A stretch of DNA of 64,000 nucleotides from Lucifuga dentata (Eukaryota; Chordata; Actinopteri; Ophidiiformes; Bythitidae). The notes beneath the pieces were generated by a model. That model was not told the DNA's origin. It saw only the letters and a program-made list of their open reading frames with translations, and ran no database searches. This document shows, piece by piece, positions 41,441-54,900 of this stretch. Every line of letters starts with the position of its first letter. Positions within the stretch are counted from its first letter, which is position 1. The stretch lies in the NCBI GenBank assembly GCA_014773175.1, contig VXCM01000790.1, positions 62,001 to 126,000 on the forward strand. Direction: 5' to 3'. Both the position numbers and the translations under genes were made by a program.

Positions 41441-44278
41441 TCAGTCCATCTTTTCCCGTGCCTCCTTCTGCTTCCAGCTAAGCGAGGCCTCCTGTGATAT
41501 GCGGAGTAAAACGACCCCGACACACACTGTTAACAGACCGCAAAGCATGGCAAGGCTGTCAGTCATAGTCAGCAAAGTCCATTCCTTGAAGAGAAGAGCA
41601 GAAGCAAGAATCACGGTGGACGTGAATGTCACGTAGTAAATGGCTTCAAACACATTCGAGCTGAAGCGCTCCAAGGCCTTATTGATGAACATGAACTGCA
41701 TGAGGACGCTGACAGCCAGCGTTCCCAGCAAGCCCAGGAAGAGAGCCAGGGCTCTGCCGTTCCACGACTCTCCACCAAAGGCGTCTTGTGCGGCCAGGCC
41801 AAGTCCTTTGCTGCTTGGAACTGTGAAGCTTCCCAAAAGGGAACATATGGCTACGTACACCATAATGTTTGACGAGCCATGAGCTGGAGCGATCCGCACA
41901 ATTAGCACAAACAGCAGCAGGATCACCAAGAGGGCGTACAGCAGAAATGCTGCATGGTGAAAAAGTACATTTTTAGTGATATGATCTTCATTTATAATGC
42001 CTTTATACTTGCACCGTTTATATAAACAATGTAAAAAGGGATAGATGACCAAGTTATTCAACAGAAAACATTTTAATTTTCAAATACTAAAACTAATATT
42101 AGATACTATTGACACCTAGTGATTCTTGAAGAGTCCCTTTCACCTTTATAGGGCACATCCTAGAAGACGATTCAAATTATGATTTTCAATAAAAATATAT
42201 GTATTTTAGATACTATGGTGAATTATAGTGGAAAAAGTCAAACTTGACTTTAAAGGTCACCTGGGTCTGCTAGCCTCTCTTCCAGCTCCAGTCTTGAGGT
42301 TACAGCCTCTGCTTTAGGGGCATGAATGATCAGCACAGCGGAGCCGCAGCAACATAACAGGCACCCAAGCTTTCCCAGGATATTCAAACGTTCCTGCAGG
42401 ATCCAGGAAGCCAGCACAGCCCTGCATTTCAGAAACAAAGCACTTTTTAGACATGTGACAAATGATTTATACCTTACTGAAACCTCCAAATGTTGGTATA
42501 CAGTGAGCCAGTTTTATGTCTTGACTTTACACTCTCAGACGTTAAATGACACAGTTACAATGAGGTTAAAACCTTTAATACAATCCCCCCATATTGAACT
42601 TATTACACATCTACAGCATACAGTATATCCACACAATGGCTTAATGCAATCATATCTGCCTGGTTTGTATCCTGTTTGATACCATTGCATTAATTTATTC
42701 ATTTATTAAATGCACCTGTCAACTTTAGTATTAAATTAACAAGTAGGTTTAATAAAGGAATATAATAAATAACAATGGCATGAGAGCGCCTGGGATATAA
42801 AGCATCAAATGAACACGTGGCTGATTCTTTGAGATCCAGAGATAACTCTTTATAAGTCATTTATTTTTTTCTTAGAGAACAAAAACGGGAGACATTATGT
42901 TTTTTATAACTGAGCAGAAGATTTCAAACGAACAGCAATGTCAGCTGTATTACCTTTTATTTGTCATTACTGGCTGATGTTGACTGAATTTCTTGGGGTA
43001 AAATACTGTGGAAATGGGTGCGGCTATATGCTGTATGGTGTTTCTGATATAACAGTGTCTTGCAAAATGCTTATGAAAGAAATAAAAATATCCAATATTC
43101 TCATTGACTTACCCAAATAACACTCCAAGGGCTCCTAAGGGTGTAACTATCACAGCAGGGGCCATATTGTATGCCAGGAAATTCCCCATCTGTCCAATAA
43201 CCACTTGATGAGAGTCATAAATATGTTTATGAGAGGCAGCTAGGCTACAGTAGGAGCTTCTAGAAATGTGAATGCTAAAATAGCTAAAATACTGTATTTT
43301 AATAACTTTTCAATGAAGGGACTAATGCTGCGTTCATGGCAACACGGCATTCGAAAATCTCCGACCTCCTACTTGAAAAAAATGTGTTGGAATGGCACTT
43401 GTCTCCGACTTTGAAACTCGGATCAAATCCATATACCCCGACTTCACGAGAATGACGTCACTCAACATGGCAGCACGTAGAAACGAACTTTGGGAATGAT
43501 AATAATCAGCTAACAGCCGAATAAAGTACTTTTCCTTGTCATTCCATGCATGACATTGAATAAAAATATCAAAATATATCTCCAAGTTCGCTATCTATAA
43601 CTGTTTGCCACTGATACGTAAGTGTGAATAATTTAATGAAATTAACTTTTTTGCAATTTTAATACCCACTGTGATTAGAATCACTGTAATACAATCCAAC
43701 CAAACAGTCCTGTGATCTAACTTTACTTTAGTTAGTATTTATTGATAACTTTATTTATTTTATAGTATTTATTAGCGTTCAGCCATGAGGGCTAGAACGC
43801 TTGGAGGTCTGAAACTTCCGACATCCCTCCTTGACTGGAACGCATCACAAGCTACAATTGAAGTGTTTATCCAGATTTAGCCGATAGGTGGCACTATACT
43901 TACTGGACACTGTGCCTGTCCACCACACTGCATCTCTGAGATAGGAGCCACCTAAAGGAAAGATAAAAGTTTAGTTTGTATGAAATGCGGAGATACACTT
44001 AACTAAATGCTGCAGTTGAACTTTTTTTTTTTTTTTTTTTTTTTTACTCTTTTCAGGACAGCTTCGTCCATTTCGTTTATCTGCTATTTCACTCTACCTC
44101 TGTCGCGGGCGCGTAATATTCCCTTTTTTTGAAGCACAAAAGTCGAACCATTGATGAAACTTGATGTTACTGCTATCACTATTCCAGCAACTGGCCACGA
44201 AGCGCCATTTGCTTCCGAGTCAAAAACCATTAGAGCAGCTGTTTTATTTGGTTTAACTTTGAAATGACCAGACTCCAA
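41441..44278 (-). CDS. nipa1: nipa1: magnesium transporter NIPA1, 5 coding exons
   Basis: NIPA1 is a Mg2+ transporter of endosomes and plasma membrane; human missense changes cause spastic paraplegia SPG6. Coding exons in transcription order: 44278-44098, 43951-43904, 43203-43113, 42421-42261, 41949-41441 (990 nt, 329 residues, as in human). [15 protein letters not shown] in the first membrane segment, LVIHAPKAE-type and [20 protein letters not shown] blocks identify it. The residues equivalent to the human SPG6 sites are unchanged: T46 (human T45) in NGST, and G107 (human G106), whose codon is split by the exon 3/4 junction. The human N-terminal polyalanine run is absent; the first 27 residues are unrelated in sequence. 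Exons 3 and 4 have the same lengths (91 and 161 nt) and phases as nipa2, as expected of tandem duplicates. It is head-to-head with herc2. Confidence 0.95.
43329..43844. mobile_element. MITE with TGCGTTC ends (nipa1 intron 2)
   Basis: TGCGTTCATGG opens and ACTGGAACGCA closes a block of about 516 bp; internal CTCCGAC words recur in both halves in inverse sense. This resembles a fish family with 'tgcgttc' termini. It has no coding capacity and nearly fills the intron. Confidence 0.55.
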
Positions 44279-44765
44279 AGCGGTCCACCCGTAGATTCGG
44301 AAGTCAGAGAATGCGCATGCGCCGTTCCTCAGTTTTGCCCAAGAGTCTGAATCCCTTTTTCCTGTATTTTTGAAGCAAATTGAGAAGTGTATAATGTCAT
44401 CATTTCTACTTAAAAAAAGCTGTTAAAATGCCAATGTAGAGAAATTTTATATATCTTTACTCGTGTCAGTTTTCTATTATATTTATTTATTGGTGAGTTT
44501 TCTTTCTTACTTACGTTTTATGTCTTGTCTTATGCCAATTATAAAGTTCGAAGCCGTGGTACAACAATGTAAATTCCTTAAATGTAGATGCATAAATTTC
44601 AATAACATTAATAAATTAACAATCAAGATAACAGTATGCAATATTAACTTAATCTCAACTCAATTTCGTACCACAACCATTTTTGTAATGTCACATTTTT
44701 CAACAAATTTTCACAATGAATAATAAACCATTTAACAATATCATATTATATACTGTACAGACAAA

Positions 44766-44809
<44 letters not shown>

Positions 44810-45961
44810 TGAGACACATCGCCCCCTAGCGGACCGTTGTATTATCAATCCCAGACGTACCCCGCCCATTGTTTGTCCCGCCTCGCGTTGAAAAGGAGCG
44901 CGCTGTTTATAGCACCGCACAGTGCGGGTAAGCGGGGTGCATCCGTCACCAAATGACACTATAACATTATAAACTCCGCCTAAGCAGACTGTGGGAAAAT
45001 AATTCAAACGCATTGAATCTTCCAGCTACAGTACGTAATTTGTTTCCATGCTTCGTGCCCTGATAAACGAACTGTCACTCAAAGCCATTATGACCCGTCT
45101 CGTTAATGCACCAAAGCAGCTGAGGGGACGAGAATAGCTAAAGAATAGCCCGCAGGTAATATGCAATTTCTTATTAAAATCGACATGTTATCCACTGTGT
45201 TGCTGAGCTGTAGGAGTTTTGCATTCCATCCTGTTCCGTGTCATGTCACTGCACGAATGACTGGATGACGAGAGCAGGTTTAGGGTTAGCTAGCTAATGT
45301 TTAATACTAGCTGCTTAGCAAGCTAGTTAGCTTAGCAACCAAGCTAATCGGAATATTAGTATTATATTTGCGGGATGTTGATGCTGTGTCACTGTGTTTT
45401 TGTGGCCTGCTGGAATCGAGTCTGATATTATAATAGTGATATCAAGGTGAATAGACACTGCCCTTGGTAGCACTAGGAATATTCGAGTTTTGTCTCGTGT
45501 TGTTATGGTAATATTTCTGGCCTTATTTAAATTATCTAGCTGAATGAAGATGACACAACATAGGGGAATAAGTAATGAGTACATTTACAAACATTAATAA
45601 TTTAAACAAATCTTTAACAGCACGAGAAAACATTGCTAACGTTGCACACTGGTAACGTGAATCCTGGATTCTAAAACGTTAGCAGCCATCGGTGTGCTCG
45701 TTTTAATTGACAGTTCCACCTTGAGCTAATGTGGCACAAGCTGGAAAGATGTGAGATCTCATCCCCAACACAACCTCGTGTGTGTTTTAATCGATGTTAG
45801 CAATGTTAGTCATGCTTATGAAACTAGCCACCGTCCAAATGTCAGCTAACAAACACACACATGTCAACAGTATGTTCACCGATTCACAGATGTTTCCTGT
45901 CGTTCACTGGGATTCTGTGTCCTTTAGGTCGGTTGCGTGCAGCAGGAGAGCAGAGGGGAAG
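44279..45961. promoter_or_regulatory. Shared nipa1-herc2 head-to-head intergenic region
   Basis: The two start codons are 1683 bp apart on opposite strands. A GC-rich part at about 44815-44960 has CCCCGCCC (44860-44867, an inverted GC box) directly followed by ATTG (an inverted CCAAT box) and a GTTTATAG word near 44904. A likely noncoding first exon of herc2 ends at 45155 (CCCGCAG|GTAATA), and the coding exon starts after an acceptor at 45927. Whether the region is a true bidirectional promoter is inference. Confidence 0.5.
44768..44808. repeat. (CT)n microsatellite
   Basis: A run of about 20 CT units in the nipa1-herc2 intergenic region. Confidence 0.9.
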
Positions 45962-48900
45962 ATGCCTTCTCCAACTTTCACCCTCGATGCTCAGCTGAGG
46001 TTTCATGACAAATGGCTGAAGATAGATTTACAGGTAGGTGAAAGATAAATACTTGTTCAGATCAGAAGGACAGCAGGATATTTTATGAATTCAGTCACAT
46101 ACTGTATTACTGTGGGCAAGCAAAAAATCCTGTTACTCCCAAGTTTTTTTGTTTTTTTTTGTCACTCACCTTCAAAAACTCCACTGATTAAACTCAGAAA
46201 TGCACCATAATACTTCTAAAAACAAGGCTGCTTTTCTTTCCTCCTGAAATATTGACATTTTAGAGGTCTGACATTTTCTCCAACTGACACATAACATCAA
46301 TATTCTGCCATGATTAGTTGTCATCCCTGTGATTAGAAATGGTAACACACAGCCTCTACTATATCTTCTGCTGTTTGCCCAACTGGTTTTCATCTTTTTA
46401 TTAAGTAAACCACTCCATAGTTTGTTCACAGCTCTAACATGATCTTGCACAAGAATTTTAATATTTATTCAGTATTGTGTACATGTTATAGCTGAATGTG
46501 TGAAATACATGCTGTTGGTTAATGACCGTCTCATATCATTGCTCTTACTTTGGTATCAGAAAGTAAACGCATTTTCACGAGTCGGATCGGTTACCACTTC
46601 AGAAACCTTCAGCTGTAACATTCAGTGTTATGTTATCAGGAGATGGTCAGAATCAAACAGGGAGCTTTTAGGCTACTTTTGTTGTAGTAATCTGATACAT
46701 CTGATCACTTGAGACGTATCTGCAAATACCAAATTGCAGTCAGCGTCGATGTTCTTTGTTGTTAATATTTTCCCTCTGTTGCTCTTATGCTTTTTCCACG
46801 ATCAGTCAAAGATGTAGCCTGTAATTGTAGAGGATGTCAGTGTAGATAAATGTTGTGAAAACAAGTGATGTCGGTAATAATTATGGGCTTTTGAACACAA
46901 TGGTCTTAAAGAAGACTGGGAGACTAGAGGTTGAGTCATTAACCAGCTCATTCTACAAAACAGGATGTGCACCAAACTCGCGACTGGTCTGAACTCACTC
47001 TCAACTTGAAAAGTGGCTCGCATTCCCAAATGAGCATATATACAATTAAGGTGGATAATTGGTGTTGTGTGTTCCAAAATTTCAGCTCTCTCAAATATCG
47101 AAGGAAACACAGCCTCAGTATTCAATGTCTGGTCTGGTGTCGTATGTGAGTTTGCATGTTTTTGACATTTAAAGGACCATACCTTCCATTTTGCATGTTT
47201 GAGCTTAATATATTCAATTTTCATACACGTAACGGTACTGACAATCATTTCCCAAAGCATACTACTGGAACGGTGAATTAAAAATGTTTTTCCTACCTGC
47301 CAGACAGCCACTGGTTTTAGTTCATTCTGGTACGCTATTAAAATCAACTTGTTGATACTTGAAACTTTCTTGGGATCATCATCGTGAACAAGATGTGTAT
47401 TCAGGTTTTTTCAGAATTTCATAATTTTAGCGTTTAAGCGCAATAAAAAGGCACAGGGTGAATGTATGTCTCCACCAGGGAATATAATCCCAAAAGAAGA
47501 CCTGCGTTTATCGAAAAATTTAAANTGTATGTCTCCACCAGGGAATATAATCCCAAAAGAAGACCTGCGTTTATCGAAAAATTTAAATGACCGTGAATTC
47601 ATAAGGCTGCATAATTGTTAGCACGTTGGTTTTTAAGGTGGGTGTATCACTTGAATATTTGATTTTGAAAGATTAAGAGATTTTCCAAAATATCAGGAAA
47701 GCTGCAATACAGTTTTATCCTTTGGGAAATGATTGTCAGCAACCTTACATGTATGAAAATTGAATATATTAGGCTCAAACNTCCTTTGGGAAATGATTGT
47801 CAGCAACCTTACATGTATGAAAATTGAATATATTAGGCTCAAACATGAAAAATGGATGGTATGGCCCTTTAGGTCTTTGTGATTTTGAACACAAGAGTTG
47901 ACTTTCTGCTTGTGAGTATTTGTTGTTGATGTAAAGGTGTGAATGAATGAGGCACCAGGCTAATGGCACCGACTTACAACAGATAAATAATTGAATCAGT
48001 TAGAACTGAATCATATTTGATCTTAGTTTTCTTAGGCTTCATTTTCACAGCTGGATTACTAAGATTGCTCCATGGGTTATTGCTTACACAAGTTCAACAT
48101 TTTGAAGAATCTACACTTATGCTGCGACTTCATGAGAAACACTAGCAGTAATGGCACCACTATTTTGAGAGATAAGCTTCTTATAGTCTTTTAGTATGGT
48201 AGGATTTTGCTTATGGAAATATGCTTTATCATTATTCATCTGCTCAGAGATCCTTTTACAAAGGGTGCACTTGCAAATAAGATGTGTTGAAACATTATTT
48301 AAAATGTGCCATGAACTTTTAGAGGCCATGATATAGCACAAATCAAACAAATTGTAGTTGCACACAATCCATTTTAGCTGCAATTAAGATGCTTTCACGA
48401 TGCAATGATGATTAAAAAAACACACAAATGTGAACATTCTCTAACCACTTTAGTGGGTTAAATAAGTTCCACATTTACACAGAGCAGATTTATTTATTGT
48501 TTTTCCCCTCCTTTGGCAGCGGGCATTCTCTCCAGAGGGACTGAGTGAGATGTGGAATGAAATGGTAAAAGATGAGGAGATAACATTCAACGGAGAAGAG
48601 TCGGCTCACCCAGGTATGACACTGGAAGATTACATTCATTCACCCCCCTCCCGGTCATGACAGATATACACATAGCTGCCATTTGTTTCTATGGTAACCT
48701 TTGATGCATTTCTGTGTCTAATCACACCTGTGAGCCAAAGCAGGGATGGCATCCTAACCCTGGCAAACGAATGAAAGGTTTATGTCAATGTGTGATTCGA
48801 CTCTAGAAGACTGCGCCGATTGCTTTGGAACTCAGAAGAAAGACGAGTCCAATGACAAAGAGAAGAAAGATGAGGAGGAGACTGCCGCGTCTGTCCACCA

Positions 48901-51900
48901 CTCCATCATTGAGACATGGGACTGGGGGCGGCAGCCAGGTGAGAGGGATGAAATGTTAAAAAAAAAAAAGTTAAAATATTCTCTAGTTTTGATTCTCTTT
49001 CCACTTCCAAGCACAATACTTAACACCAGGCTAGCAGCAGATGGTTTCACAACAGCTGCATGTCCACTAGATGCAGCTATACCGACCATTTCGACACACG
49101 GCCAGTGTCAGTGTTTATCCACTTCACGTCTTGTCAGACCCTGCTGACGTGTACATGTTTTGCTGACACGTGAGTTGTGGAAACTGCAAAACGACTACTT
49201 GCAGCCTGCAGGTCTGAGTGGTTATTTTTATCCCTGCAGAGTGTAACCTGGGCAGCTGTTGTAATGCCGTTCAGCGTGGGGTAGCCTCTCTGACCCGGCT
49301 GCGTTTGCTGGCAGGACTGGGGCGGGACAGTTATGGTTGTAGGAGATAAGTGTGGAGTTGAGGGGGGAGGGAAGAGGTGATAAACACACGATAGCAGGTT
49401 TTGCTACTTGGCTGCTATGCTACCCCAACTCTATTTTATTTATTTATTTTTTTTATATTGACCGAAGCAGGAAGTCACACTGGCCTGGGCGGTACAGTGA
49501 GCGTAACCGGATCGCCCCACAGACGAGCGCTCCCTCATTGATGCTTAAAGTTCAAACAGTGTACTTCCTGCTTTTCCACTGAGTGCTCAGATTATCTGGA
49601 ACGTGTTGATCTCAGCAGTTGCAGCCCAGAGCAGAGCTATTGTTTTAAAATCGGGATGTTTCCACTGTAATCGTGCTGAGATAACCTTTGTTTTTTTGTT
49701 GGTTTTTTTTTGAAAAGTTTATAGTCCTTTATGACATTGCGGGTGCTCCCGATTGTTCCAGTTATTTTTGTTTTAGCCATGGGTGATTTACAATAAATAG
49801 ATGGAGACTTTGTCTGGCTGGGTATACGTATCTGTTCTGACAGCCGAGCACAGCTGACTGTAGAGTGCCTCACGCAACCTCAGGCCAGTCAGGCTTACAT
49901 AAAGATTAAGTGGATTTCAGAGCTGCTATTTTGGCCTGTCCTGGCTTCCCTGTAGCACTGCTGTATGGGGACACAATGGAGCATTTTCCCTTTCACCAGA
50001 TCAGAACAAAAAGCACTGCAGGGAAAATATAAAAATACCATTTGTGTTGGGCCTAAAACTATTAAGCTGGAGAATTGTTTTGAACCATCATGCTTAGTGT
50101 TACAATGAAAAGTTGTGTATTTGTATATTTACTGTTATGTATAATGAGGTATGATAAATTTGTATTTTTTTTTTATTTTTTTTTTCGAAAATTATGATAC
50201 GATAAAGAGAAACATCCAGAATATTTTGTTTTGCATGTTACCTTGGAAACTGTTGGTGCATCAACTGAAGTTGGTTAATGTAGAGATACTACGCTGTTTG
50301 TTGTTTTCCCTCATTTTTCATAGTGATGTACAGTATATATGTAATATAGTATGGCAGTCATCCTCAAAGTCCGGAGTCTGGTCCGGATCCGGACTGAACC
50401 ACAACTGTCTCTGGACTCTGAGCAAATTATACTTTTAACATGTATAATTTGTATTATCAGCGAGAGATCGCTGAGATGCAGTGAGTCAAAATTCTCAGTT
50501 TTCTCCACAGCAGAGAAAGGAAAACCAACTGTGTGAGAGTTGACAGAGCAGCTAGTTTCGTCAACACCTCACCCCCTGCTCAGCACCTTAAATTCCGGGC
50601 AAAAATTTGGATCCCAATCCAACCCTGGTTTGACTGACCTTAATAAATGGACCTTTGTCTTATTGAAAATTTTCTTTGTGGACCTTTTNACCCTGGTTTG
50701 ACTGACCTTAATAAATGGACCTTTGTCTTATTGAAAATTTTCTTTGTGGACCTTTTAAGAGTTGTATTTGAGCATCTCTGTAGCAGGGAATACATTGAGG
50801 TACGTAAAAGTCCTTTGCTTCCATACCATGTTTATGTTTACATGTAACACATTGGAATTTACCTGAGTAAGCACCTGTTTGCAGACACGATAAAGTACAA
50901 GGTTAGCAAGGGAGTGTTTGGCCAGCATCTGTTGGTATGTTTACATGCATATTAAGACTTCGATTATTCTCTGATTGAGGCAAGAAATACATTTTATTTT
51001 TTCAAACGTCATGTAGACACCTTCATTGGATTGAAAGTAAACTTTCTCCAAGTAACAGACTGTGATTATGAGATTATAAATGGATTTATTAGGGCATGTA
51101 AACATCGTAATCAGAGTAAGCCACCTTCGTATGCATTTCCTCACCTGCAAAACCCTCCATGTGCTCTGGTTACACAATATGTCATGTATACCCACAAATC
51201 CTGTCAGGTCTGTCTTACTCGCATTATTGCCCTAATCCCAGTGCAGACAAATAATCGGAGCATAACGTGCATATAAAAGTACTGTGTTTTATGGTTTGTG
51301 GTGCTTGTGTAGCTGGCCAATCAAAACAGAGTTTGCTTTCTAGGCCTTTCTTTGCCTTAAAAAAAAGCATTTAAAATGACTTGATTTTTTTTTTCCTTTT
51401 TTCTTTTTTCTTCTTTTTCTCTTTTCTTTTATCTTTATTCCTTTTTCTTTTTCTTTTTTCTGTTTTTTCTTTTTTTCTCTTTTTTTTTTCAAATGACTTG
51501 ATTTCAACATCGATGCTGCTGCAAGGGAGAGTAATAGTTTGTTTTGCGCATTAAAGTTGTGCAGATGTTATAAAATAGATGCCTAAATGAAAATAAGAAC
51601 ATAAAACTCTGTATGATACATCTCCTATAGCTATTAAATGTTAAAATGTTATGTCCAGCTTGTATCTTGGGTTAGTAAAATGCAGAGATATGGTTTTTAG
51701 TTTGTTTCGTTTGATCTGTATCACGCAAGGCCTAAAAATAGAAAACTACTCAGTGTTGTACATTTTTTAATATTTAATTGTTACAAGATGGCAAATGTCA
51801 CACCTGACTAAATTGAGCTCTACTGACATAAAGTATTTATGGCAATCTCTCTGTAAAGTGCAGTGCTTATTTCATTTTCCTGTTTTTATGGCTTGCCTCC

Positions 51901-54900
51901 TGAGAAAATTCAGTTTGCAGTAAGTTATTTAGTTCACTGCAACCAAAACTAAAACTTATTCTTATCCAAATAATCCTTAATTTGTGCTTAATTGTAATCT
52001 TACACAAATCATAATATTTTACATGAATTTATGTGTTAATTAAAATTTTATAAAAAATCTGCACGCACTCAAAAGAAATTAAGAGTTATGTAATTGGTAG
52101 TGACAATTGAGCCGCACTATAATTTGGATGATAATGTATTTTTGTGTGTGTGTAGATGAAACTGAGTTGAAGGACTGCCTGATGGTCCTGGTTGACGACC
52201 AGCAGAAGCTCTCGGCTCAGATGGCCAAGAACACCCTGTCTGCTCAACGGCTCCGCCAGCGCCTGCTCATCCTGGAGCGCTACCTCATCTCTCTGAGCCA
52301 CAGCATGATGGAGGAGAAGTACAAGTTCCGCTGGAAGACCCCGCCAAGCCCACCACTTCCTGCTGCTGACAATAAGAGGTAAAAAATAACGAAGCTCAGT
52401 GTAGACGATTCCCTTCAAAGAACTTGGTCATCACCAGTTCATAGTAACTGGAAACAGTTACTATGGGGGAGGGACACTATTGGAGATGAACTGCACAAAG
52501 AGGCGAGCAAGTAGATTAAACAGACAACTGCAGATTAATAAACAGGAAGTGTGGTGTGCGTTGTACCTCTTGTGAGCGGGATTATAATTTGTTTCTAGTT
52601 TGCAGGGTGTTATTAGCAGACACTCTGTGACCCTATGTTTACACCACAAACATCCTGCGTGGCTATACCTGCTCTGTTATTGTTCCAAAACGCTACACGT
52701 CCTATGAAAATTAAAGTTTAAAATTAAAGTTTATCATAGAAAATGACTTGCGGACGAACAGTCCAGCCAACAAGCATGAAGAGCTCGAATCATATTGAGG
52801 TGCTGAAACACAACTTTTACAACACCAAAACCGGCTTATGATGCTTCACTCCTTTAATACAGGAATTAGTCTCCAGACAGTGGATACATTTTAAATTGAA
52901 AGTCATGGAATGGATAACATGCGGTTTGAGCTGATCCCCTTCTGTTTGCTTTCATTCCAGCCCTCGTCCGGCCAGTAAGGGCGTTGAAGGTTTGGCCAGA
53001 GTTGGCTCCAGGGCAGCTCTCTCGTTTGCCTTTGCTTTCCTGCGTCGAGCCTGGAGGTCAGGTGAGCATATCCTGTGACATCACCGCTGTGGACACTTTG
53101 TGCCATGCCAGTGGGGCTGACATGGTAACAGAGCTCTCCTTAACAGCTGTAGGTGAATGTTGCACCACATTACAAGCTGCTCACAACACAACATATTGCA
53201 CAATATTCTGTCCTTAGCCTTGCCCCATGGCGCCTGCTCGATGAAGGACTGCGTGTGTTTTTTCCAGTGGAGGGTCACTGTTACTTTTTGTTTTTCTTTT
53301 TTTTTGGTATTTCTCCTGTTGCTTTGGTATCTGAGTGTATTAAAATTGGAAATGTCCATTTGAGCCTACTTCAAAACTGACTTCAAATACCACCAGCAAC
53401 ACTGAAATAGAAAAATCCCCATTATAGGCAGAGAAATTTGAAAAATAGTTGCCAAGAAATGAAGTAGCATTAAACTGCAAAGTTACTAATTATAATATAG
53501 TCAGATGCACAATGTCTGTTGGCTACAACCATATAAACATAGTCAAGCTATTGGATAAATCAAATCACTTAGTTTGTTCATTTATAATAATTTGTTACTT
53601 TGGCAGTAGCTCCTCTGTCAAAGCTTTGATTTGTTAGTTCAGCAAGCAGAGGCGCTCTTTTTCTAATGTGAGGTTTTGCGCTGCCTGCCCACTGGGACTG
53701 GGCAGGAACAAAGTGTCTGGCGTCTCTTCTGTAACCTTCCTGTAACATGAGCAGCACACACACACTCTCCGACTCGGGCTCTTACACTCTGTGCAGCTGG
53801 ATTCCTTGAATGCACTGTAAGAACTAACGGGGGTGTAACACAAACCCTTTTTTGCGTTGTTTAATTCACTGTCACCTGCCGAACGAACACTTATCCTAGA
53901 TATCAGAGAACTTGCTGATGCTGCCGGACCCGCTAAGATAAGAGCCTAATGTAAAGGCTAGAGACTCGAGGTTATAATCTGAGAATATTTGCAAGCTTGA
54001 GACTGGGTTTCATATTCGTCAAGCATCTCAGAATCAATAAGTGATTGTAAAAATAGCTTTTCCCGTGTGCTGAGACTATTGGGATTTTGTTAATAAGGAC
54101 TAGCTTAAAGCACATGGCCATGAATTTGCAAGTATCCTTGCATATGGAGTAACGCTGTGAATTTTCTGCCAGGCTGTTTGAATTTTGTAAAATAAAATGA
54201 CACAAAATCTCCATTTGTCCTATTGCGAGACTGGATAAATGTTATATTTTTAGATTACTCTCTGCACACCATAAACCAGCATCTCTACAGTCCGTTTATA
54301 AAACAGACTGCATTGTGCTTGGGTGCAGGAGATGATGCAGATCTTTGCAGTGAGCTTCTCCAGGAGTCTCTGGATGCCCTCCGTGCCCTACCGGAGGCCA
54401 CGCTGTTCGATGAGGGAACCGTGTCGTCGGTGTGGCTGGAAGTNCCGTGCCCTACCGGAGGCCACGCTGTTCGATGAGGGAACCGTGTCGTCGGTGTGGC
54501 TGGAAGTCGTTGAGAGGGCCACAAAGTTCCTCAGGTAAATCATTAAATAATAACAATGCATTTTATTTTAAAAAGTGCCTTTCAAGACACCCAAGGACGC
54601 TTCACAAGAGATAAAAACAACAACAAAAAAAAAAAACTCAGTCACATTATAGTCAATTAATAGTGGAAAACAGCAGTCATATAATATGCTAATATTAAAT
54701 GATGAGATGCTTTGGTGATGCATCCTTACATATGTTTGCAATTTTGTGAAACTTTATTATTATTATTTTTTTTTTTGGGAGCAGTGATGTACATGGAAGC
54801 GCCAGCACCAAAGGCAACATTCCTCTTCAGGACCAGCATCTGGCCTTGGCCATTCTGCTGGAGCTGGCAGTACAGAGGGGCACGCTCAGGTATAACCCCC

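Larger units (their letters stand above)
48939..52155. other. herc2 intron 3, no gene seen
   Basis: The longest herc2 intron here apart from intron 1. It contains a probable repeat with GTTTACATGCA / GCATGTAAACAT ends (50935-51275), a 67-bp assembly duplication around N 50689, and a pyrimidine-rich tract (51384-51490). No additional exon is recognised. Confidence 0.5.

Noticed and set aside
46802..47347. 181-residue minus-strand frame in herc2 intron 1
   Set aside because: About half of it is translated MITE sequence (copy 8); related peptides appear wherever the MITE occurs, for example at 23336-23620.
54381..54507. Apparent tandem duplication within a herc2 exon
   Set aside because: Two exact 63-bp copies separated by one N, like seven other sites in the window. 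It breaks the frame, and a single copy restores agreement with HERC2. Treated as an assembly join.
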